10,737 nt of DNA from contig JAFGJC010000109.1 of NCBI GenBank assembly GCA_016929305.1, positions 1 to 10,737 of the forward strand, written 5' to 3'. Below, one piece after another: positions 6,095 through 10,737 of this stretch (its first letter is position 1; each line of letters opens with the position of its first letter). The position numbers and the translations under genes are program-made. The notes beneath the pieces were generated by a model. That model did no database searches, had not been told where the DNA came from, and saw only the letters and a list, made by a program, of their open reading frames with translations. The DNA comes from a candidate division CSSED10-310 bacterium (GTDB lineage Bacteria > CSSED10-310 > JAFGJC01).

Positions 6095-6113
6095 CGGTAT
6101 TGTGTAATAACCG
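6095..6113 (+). other. Small hairpin in the nqrA leader
   Basis: CGGTATT (6095-6101), loop GTGT, then AATAACCG (6106-6113): seven base pairs with one bulged A. It lies about 40 bases before the nqrA start and 26 bases before the ribosome binding site AGGTGG (6140-6145). No T-run follows, so it is not an intrinsic terminator. No known riboswitch was recognised. It may be incidental. Confidence 0.25.
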
Positions 6114-6151
6114 GTAAGCTGGCCGGGGGCAGAAAGAGCAGGTGGCGGATT

Positions 6152-7510
6152 ATGGCAGTCTATACCGTCAGACGAGGTAAAGATCTGAAAATCGCGGGAG
6201 CTCCATCTCCCCAGGAACTCAAAGTGGATGACCCTCCCGTATTGGGAGTCAAACCTGTTGATTTTTTGGGGATCAAACCCAAACTACTGATTCGTGAGAA
6301 TGATCGTGTCGTTACGGGACAACCTCTGTTTTATGCCAAGGGTCATGAAAAACTGATGTTTTGCTCACCGGGCTGCGGCATAGTGACAGCGATCCGCCGC
6401 GGCGCTAGAAGAGTCATTACGGAAATAGAGGTTACGCGAAGCGGTGCGGAGGACAGCGAGACATTCAGAGTGTTCAGAGAATCAGAACTGGCGAACATCT
6501 CCGTTGAAGAACTCTCAGCGCATCTCATGCACGGCGGAATGTGGCCGTATATCCGCCAGCGTCCTTTTGGCAAAATTGCCAACCCCTCCATTTCGCCGGC
6601 AGTTATTTTTATTAATGGCATGGATACGGAACCCCTGGCAGCCGATCCCTGTATCCTTATGGATGGTCGGGAAGAGGATTTCCGGATGGGTGTCCGGGTG
6701 CTTCAGGAGTTTACTCATGGTCCCATCTACCTGACATTGCCGCTGAAGACAACGGGAGATCCACCATTTGCTCAGGTGGCGGGTGTTACGGTGCACCACT
6801 TTACAGGACCTCATCCCTCAGGTCTGGTCGGAACACATATTCGTCATATCAGACCCCTGAAACCCGCAGAAATCGCCTGGACATTGCGCGCCGTACATGT
6901 TGCCGATATCGGTTCGTTTATCCGGACAGGCAAATATCCCGTTCACCGGACCGTAGCCATTTCCGGAACAGGCGTGGCGGAAACAGGATATGTGCACACC
7001 AGATTGGGCGTTCCCGTCAGTGCGCTTATTGAACACAGAGTGAAAGATGAATGGGTACGGTATATTTCCGGAACGGTTCTGACCGGCTCTCAAGTAGAGA
7101 AAACCGGATATCTGGGCTTTTATGATAATACCCTGACGGTTATTCCGGAGTCGGAGAAGAGGGATTTCATGGGCTGGGCAATGCCGGGATGGCGCAAATA
7201 CAGCTTGCTAAAAGCATATGCATCCTGCGTGAATCCCTCGAAAACATATCATCTGGATACCCGCATTAATGGCGGTGTCCGGGCAATCGTCAATATTGGG
7301 GCATGGGAGCGTGTTTTTGCACTGGATGTCCATATTTCTTATTTGATTCGAGCGATCCTTGCGGAAGATCTGGAAGAAGCGTGTGATCTCGGGTTGCTCG
7401 AAGTGACGGAAGAGGATGTGGCACTCTGTACCTTTGCATGCCCGTCAAAAATGGAATTGGGTGAGATTATACGTAAAGGATTGGATCTTTACGAAAAGGA
7501 AAACCTATGA
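6152..7510 (+). CDS. nqrA: Na+-translocating NADH:quinone oxidoreductase subunit A (NqrA)
   Basis: Peripheral cytoplasmic subunit of the Na+-NQR sodium pump, which couples NADH oxidation by quinone to Na+ export. The 452-residue length is close to the usual 445-450. It opens with the family pattern RRGKDLKIAGAPS (residues 7-19) and has the barrel-sandwich region FCSPGCGIVTAIRRGARRVITEIEV, the conserved GPHPSGLVGTHI in the middle, and the C-terminal CTFACPSKMELGEIIRKGLDLYEKE. These together distinguish NqrA from its distant relative RnfC, as there are no ferredoxin-type CxxCxxC motifs. The ATG is preceded by AGGTGG (6140-6145) at 6 bases. It is the first gene of the operon, and its stop codon overlaps the nqrB start (ATGA at 7507-7510), which suggests translational coupling. 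Confidence 0.96.
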   Translation: MAVYTVRRGKDLKIAGAPSPQELKVDDPPVLGVKPVDFLGIKPKLLIRENDRVVTGQPLFYAKGHEKLMFCSPGCGIVTAIRRGARRVITEIEVTRSGAEDSETFRVFRESELANISVEELSAHLMHGGMWPYIRQRPFGKIANPSISPAVIFINGMDTEPLAADPCILMDGREEDFRMGVRVLQEFTHGPIYLTLPLKTTGDPPFAQVAGVTVHHFTGPHPSGLVGTHIRHIRPLKPAEIAWTLRAVHVADIGSFIRTGKYPVHRTVAISGTGVAETGYVHTRLGVPVSALIEHRVKDEWVRYISGTVLTGSQVEKTGYLGFYDNTLTVIPESEKRDFMGWAMPGWRKYSLLKAYASCVNPSKTYHLDTRINGGVRAIVNIGAWERVFALDVHISYLIRAILAEDLEEACDLGLLEVTEEDVALCTFACPSKMELGEIIRKGLDLYEKENL

Positions 7511-8688
7511 AAAATTCATCCAAGAAACCGCTGGGAGAGCGCATTCAGGCGTTATATCATAAAGGCGGCCCGTTCCATAAATACTGGCCGCTGTTTGAAG
7601 CCTTTGAAACTTTTTTATTCAGCGTCGGAACCCGGACAAAAAAAGCTCCGCATATCCGTGATGCCATCGATCTGAAACGTGTCATGACGCTGGTTATCTA
7701 TGCGCTTATACCTCCAATGTGTCTGGGAATTTACAATATCGGGTACCAGACGATCAACGCTCATGGCATGGCATTTTCGTTTTGGCTGGCGATATGGATC
7801 GGATTGAAGATTTTCATTCCGTTACTGGTGATATCCTATGGCGTCGGAATGTTCTGGGAGATTGTGTTTTCGATCATTCGAAAAGAGGAGGTTAGCGAGG
7901 GATATCTGGTCACGGGATTATTGATTCCGTTGATTGTTCCCCCCACTATTCCCTGGTGGCAACTGGCTGTTGCCATTACCTTCGCAGTGATTTTAGGCAA
8001 GGAGGTATTTGGCGGCACCGGCATGAATATCGTGAATGTGGCGCTTCTGACGCGAGCCTATCTGTTTTTTGCTCATCCCGCCTGGATATCCGGCGATAAT
8101 GTATGGATATATCTGGAAAAAGGACAGCATGTTCCGGACGCGTTTACCGCGGCAACGCCGCTTTCGATGGGCGCAGCGGCGACGGGGGATGCCATGCCGG
8201 TGATCACGGCAAAATACAGTCTGATGGACATGTTTGTCGGTCTCATTCCTGGAAGTATCGGCGAAACGTCGAAAATCGCCATTTTGATTGGAGCTGCCCT
8301 GATGGTGTTCGCGGGAGTGGCCAGTTTACGCGTTATCCTGGGCTGTATCGCAGGTCTTATGGCTACAACGGGTTTAATGACGGTGCTGCATCCCAATCCG
8401 ACAGGTATGTTCAGTCTGTCTCCTGTCGACCATCTCCTGATGGGCGGTTTTCTTTTTGGTGTGGTGTATATGGCGACGGATCCCGTATCGAGTCCAGAGA
8501 CATTTACCGGAAAGTGGGTCTACGGATTCCTGATCGGAATGATGACGGCATTTATTCGAGTGGTCAATCCGGCATATCCGGAGGGCACCATGCTGGCCAT
8601 CCTTCTTTTGAATGTTTTTGCGCCCCTTATTGATTATACCGTTGTCCGGTGGAATGTACGGGCCAGGAGGTACCGCCATGCACAGTAA
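7507..8688 (+). CDS. nqrB: Na+-NQR subunit B (NqrB), membrane flavoprotein
   Basis: Large membrane subunit, 393 aa, that carries covalent FMN and riboflavin and forms the main sodium pathway. The soluble N-terminal stretch includes FEAFETFLF and KKAPHIRDAIDLKRVM (about residues 45-60), the family signature just before the first helix. About ten hydrophobic helices follow, with FGGTGMNIVNVALLTRAYLFF in the centre. The flavin attachment region reads D-A-F-T-A-A-T (residues 211-217), so Thr217 is the expected FMN-carrying residue. The usual pattern is Dxx(S/T)GAT; here the glycine is replaced by alanine. The start overlaps the nqrA stop (ATGA), and AAGGA (7496-7500) lies 6 bases upstream. RnfD is the homologue in the Rnf complex, but the nqrA neighbour and the N terminus fix this as NqrB. 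FMN attachment would need ApbE, which is not in the window. Confidence 0.96.
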   Translation: MKNSSKKPLGERIQALYHKGGPFHKYWPLFEAFETFLFSVGTRTKKAPHIRDAIDLKRVMTLVIYALIPPMCLGIYNIGYQTINAHGMAFSFWLAIWIGLKIFIPLLVISYGVGMFWEIVFSIIRKEEVSEGYLVTGLLIPLIVPPTIPWWQLAVAITFAVILGKEVFGGTGMNIVNVALLTRAYLFFAHPAWISGDNVWIYLEKGQHVPDAFTAATPLSMGAAATGDAMPVITAKYSLMDMFVGLIPGSIGETSKIAILIGAALMVFAGVASLRVILGCIAGLMATTGLMTVLHPNPTGMFSLSPVDHLLMGGFLFGVVYMATDPVSSPETFTGKWVYGFLIGMMTAFIRVVNPAYPEGTMLAILLLNVFAPLIDYTVVRWNVRARRYRHAQ

Positions 8689-9391
8689 CCGCTACACCAT
8701 CACATTTGCCCTGGTCATATGCGTATCCTGTGGCGTGCTTCTTGCCGTAGTCGCCGAAACGTTACGACCGGCAATAGAAAAAAATGAAAAATTCGATATT
8801 CGACGAAATATACTGAAAGCTACCGGTATTCTCGAAGACCATCCCCAGGCAACCCCGGAAACGATGACCCAACTCTATGAAAAACATATTCGCGAAATCG
8901 TTATAAACCTCGACGGTAACCAGGTGCCCGGTAAAACACCTTCCGAAACGGATTTCAAGAAAGAGAAGGAGCTGCTTCCCGTATATTTAAGGATGGATGG
9001 AGATACGGTTAAAGCCTATTGTTTTCCGGTATCGGGTAAAGGTCTCTGGTCACAGATTGAAGGTTATCTCGCACTGGGAAATGATGCTGATCACATCAAG
9101 GGAATTACGTTTTATAAACACGGAGAAACACCAGGCCTGGGAGGCGAGATCAGTACGGAGGAATATACCGACCAATTCAAAGGTAAAACCATTTTCGATG
9201 ATTCGGGAAACATGGTTTCCATTACCATTGCAAAAGGCAAGATACCTGAAAGCATGCCGGAAGATCACAAGAAGCATATGGTGGACGGAATCAGCGGCGC
9301 AACTCTGACCGGCAAGGGAATCAATGTCTTTCTGGCGGAAGATCTGAAGAAATATGAACCCTATTTACGGCAGATACGGAAACAGGGTTAA
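8678..9391 (+). CDS. nqrC: Na+-NQR subunit C (NqrC), FMN-carrying subunit
   Basis: Membrane-anchored flavoprotein of 237 aa, slightly shorter than the common 250-260. One N-terminal helix (about residues 7-27, ITFALVICVSCGVLLAVVAETL) anchors a periplasmic FMN-binding domain. That domain shows the conserved region GITFYKHGETPGLGGEI and, near the C terminus, the canonical flavin attachment motif D-G-I-S-G-A-T (residues 203-209), with Thr209 as the expected FMN-linked residue. The start is the ATG at 8678 with AGGAGG (8665-8670) 7 bases upstream. The frame is open further upstream to 8612, but that extension lies inside nqrB and lacks a ribosome binding site. The gene overlaps the end of nqrB by 11 bases, which fits coupled translation of subunits needed in equal amounts. 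Confidence 0.95.
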   Translation: MHSNRYTITFALVICVSCGVLLAVVAETLRPAIEKNEKFDIRRNILKATGILEDHPQATPETMTQLYEKHIREIVINLDGNQVPGKTPSETDFKKEKELLPVYLRMDGDTVKAYCFPVSGKGLWSQIEGYLALGNDADHIKGITFYKHGETPGLGGEISTEEYTDQFKGKTIFDDSGNMVSITIAKGKIPESMPEDHKKHMVDGISGATLTGKGINVFLAEDLKKYEPYLRQIRKQG

Positions 9392-9412
9392 TGACAGGAG
9401 GAGAAAAAAACA

Positions 9413-10039
9413 GTGGGACTGATATCTAAAAAGAACAAACGAGCCCTGGTGGATCCGATGTGGGATAATAATCCCATATCGCTTCAAGTTCTGGGAATCT
9501 GCTCCGCGCTGGCCGTCACCGTGAAACTCGATACTGCCTTTGTCATGTCTCTGGCCGTCATTTTCGTGCTGACTATGTCAAATGTCGCTGTCTCCATACT
9601 GAGAAATTTCATTCCGGCGAAAATTCGCATCCTGATTATGCTATCGGTTATAGCAACACTTGTTATCCTTGCCGACCTTATATTGAAGGCACTTGTCTAT
9701 GACATATCCAAACAGCTCAGCGTCTTTGTGGGATTGATTATCACAAACTGTATCATACTCGGACGGGCGGAGGCGTTTGCCAGCGCCAATCCGGTTTGGC
9801 CGTCGTTCTGGGATGGTCTTGGCAATGCACTGGGATATGCATGGATATTGATCGCCGTGGCGTTTTTCAGGGAACTTCTGGGCAGCGGGAAACTATTCGG
9901 TTTCAGTGTGATACCGGAATCGTTCTACAGAGCAGGATATGACAATATCGGGCTGATGGTACTAGCTCCCGGCGCTTTCCTGCTCCTGGGAATCATTATC
10001 TGGGTCCAGCGAGCCATTTCCCACAAGGTGGAGGAATAA
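9413..10039 (+). CDS. nqrD: Na+-NQR subunit D (NqrD)
   Basis: Integral membrane subunit, 208 aa, about six helices, homologous to NqrE and RnfE. The two cysteines expected to hold the iron (or [2Fe-2S]) centre between NqrD and NqrE are present: Cys30 in LGICSALAV and Cys113 in ITNCIILGRAEAFA. The family hallmarks WDNNPISLQVLGICSALAVT and FFRELLGSGKLFG are intact. Translation starts at GTG 9413, with AGGAGG (9396-9401) 11 bases upstream, a slightly long spacing. No nearer ATG fits the family N terminus (GLISKKNKRALVDPMWDNNP). The gene follows nqrC by 21 bases and precedes nqrE by 3. Confidence 0.95.
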   Translation: MGLISKKNKRALVDPMWDNNPISLQVLGICSALAVTVKLDTAFVMSLAVIFVLTMSNVAVSILRNFIPAKIRILIMLSVIATLVILADLILKALVYDISKQLSVFVGLIITNCIILGRAEAFASANPVWPSFWDGLGNALGYAWILIAVAFFRELLGSGKLFGFSVIPESFYRAGYDNIGLMVLAPGAFLLLGIIIWVQRAISHKVEE

Positions 10040-10042
10040 ACC

Positions 10043-10654
10043 ATGGATCTTTTGAGTTTGGCGGTTAAATCCATCTTCGTGGAAAACATCCTGCTGGCTT
10101 ATTTCCTGGGGATGTGTTCCTATCTTGCGGTTTCCAAACGAGTTGATACGGCGTACGGTTTGGGTATCGCTGTTGTCTTCGTAATGACCATCACCGTCCC
10201 GGCCAACTGGTTCATTTACAATTTTCTGCTCAAAGAAGGCGCTCTCACATGGATTTCGGACAGGTTTGCCGACATCGATCTGAGTTTTTTGGGATTCATT
10301 GCATATATCGCCACGATCGCTGCCATGGTTCAGATTGTTGAAATGGCCATCGACAAATTCAGCCGGAAACTTTATACGGCACTGGGTATTTTTCTTCCTT
10401 TGATTGCGGTCAATTGTGCGATTCTGGGGGCTTCTCTGTTCATGGTTGAAAGACATTATAACCTGGCAGAATCCGTAGTGTTCGGATTTTCCAGCGGCAT
10501 CGGCTGGATGCTGGCCATCGTTGCCATGGCGGCGATCCGGCAGAAAATCCGGTATTCTAATGTTCCCGGCCCACTCAGGGGCCTCGGTATCACCATGATC
10601 CTTACCGGATTGATCGCCATCGCGTTCATGTGTTTTTCAGGGATTGAGCTTTAG
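10043..10654 (+). CDS. nqrE: Na+-NQR subunit E (NqrE)
   Basis: Integral membrane subunit, 203 aa, paralogue of NqrD in inverted membrane topology; together they bind the intramembrane iron centre. The expected ligands are Cys25 (LGMCSYLAVS) and Cys125 (AVNCAILGAS). The N terminus LAVKSIFVENILLAYFLGMCS and the C-terminal GLGITMILTGLIAIAFMCFSGI are characteristic of NqrE rather than RnfA. Family members usually place the second cysteine near position 120; the offset here fits a small extra loop (around KEGALTWISDRFADID). The ATG has GGAGG (10030-10034) 8 bases upstream, inside the end of nqrD. A gap of 39 bases separates it from nqrF. Confidence 0.95.
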   Translation: MDLLSLAVKSIFVENILLAYFLGMCSYLAVSKRVDTAYGLGIAVVFVMTITVPANWFIYNFLLKEGALTWISDRFADIDLSFLGFIAYIATIAAMVQIVEMAIDKFSRKLYTALGIFLPLIAVNCAILGASLFMVERHYNLAESVVFGFSSGIGWMLAIVAMAAIRQKIRYSNVPGPLRGLGITMILTGLIAIAFMCFSGIEL

Positions 10655-10693
10655 CATGGATGGATTATTACTTTGGAGTGAAAGGATCAGGCA

Positions 10694-10737
10694 GTGGATA
10701 TTGTCATAATCGTTGGATTGAGCATTGCATTATTCAC
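10694..10737 (+). CDS. nqrF: Na+-NQR subunit F (NqrF), N-terminal fragment
   Basis: Only 14 complete codons before the window ends: MDIVIIVGLSIALF, reading GTG at 10694 as the initiator. This matches the start of NqrF, which begins with a short N-terminal membrane helix of the type MDIILGVVMFT. The helix precedes the plant-type [2Fe-2S] ferredoxin domain and the FAD/NADH-binding domain where electrons enter the pump. AGGA (10683-10686) lies 7 bases upstream. The operon position directly after nqrE supports the call. The cofactor domains cannot be checked here. Confidence 0.8.
   Translation, partial: MDIVIIVGLSIALF

Noticed and set aside
6095..6113. Riboswitch or attenuator in the nqrA leader
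   Set aside because: Only one small bulged hairpin is visible. There is no U-tract, no alternative terminator and no recognised aptamer core, so it is listed only as a hairpin.
8612..8677. Upstream extension of nqrC to an ATG inside nqrB
   Set aside because: The ATG at 8678 has a perfect AGGAGG at 7 bases and matches the NqrC N terminus; the extension is simply open frame over the nqrB 3' end.
10656..10709. Short 17-codon frame from ATG 10656 between nqrE and nqrF
   Set aside because: It is out of frame with nqrF, has no ribosome binding site of its own and shows no recognisable sequence. It might affect nqrF translation but nothing supports that.
6152..10737. Rnf complex instead of Na+-NQR
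   Set aside because: The operon begins with NqrA, which lacks the 4Fe-4S motifs of RnfC. There is no RnfB, and the order A-B-C-D-E-F with an NqrF-like N terminus is that of Na+-NQR.

Overview
The window reads as a chromosomal segment of a Gram-negative, probably anaerobic or facultative bacterium. It has moderate GC, strong AGGAGG-type ribosome binding sites and E. coli-like -35/-10 boxes. The gene content (S9 peptidase, GT-C glycosyltransferase, DtxR-FeoA/FeoB and a full Na+-NQR operon) would suit a lineage of the FCB superphylum outside classical Bacteroidia, or a Desulfobacterota-like group. The Shine-Dalgarno sites and sigma70-type promoters argue against Bacteroidia. This placement is inference only. 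No mobile element, CRISPR array, tRNA or rRNA is visible.

Left part (1-2662): the 5' end of a minus-strand S9-family prolyl-oligopeptidase-like gene runs off the left edge. It diverges from a plus-strand multi-pass membrane glycosyltransferase of the ArnT/PMT (GT-C) type. That gene meets, tail to tail with only 2 bases between the stop codons, a minus-strand gene of unknown function (231 aa).

Middle part (2663-5736): an iron-uptake operon. A promoter is overlapped by two overlapping 18-bp palindromes that resemble a DtxR-type operator. It drives a fused regulator, a DtxR/MntR-type repressor with a genuine FeoA domain at its C terminus, and then feoB, the ferrous iron transporter. The layout predicts autogenous, metal-dependent repression of ferrous iron uptake.

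Right part (5715-10737): the Na+-translocating NADH:quinone oxidoreductase operon nqrABCDEF, tightly packed and partly overlapping, with nqrF cut by the window end after 14 codons. On the opposite strand upstream of nqrA, and overlapping the 3' end of feoB by 22 bases, lies a 57-codon gene. It encodes one membrane helix followed by four cysteines and is best read as nqrM (DUF539), the maturation factor that supplies iron to the NqrD/NqrE centre. The iron importer, the iron-delivery factor and the iron- and flavin-containing sodium pump therefore lie next to one another. The flavin transferase ApbE, needed to attach FMN to NqrB and NqrC, is not in the window.

Most of the window is conserved metabolism. 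The points most worth a second look are the compound operator with the hybrid metal-site regulator, the antisense-overlapping nqrM, and a 19-nt palindrome between nqrM and nqrA.
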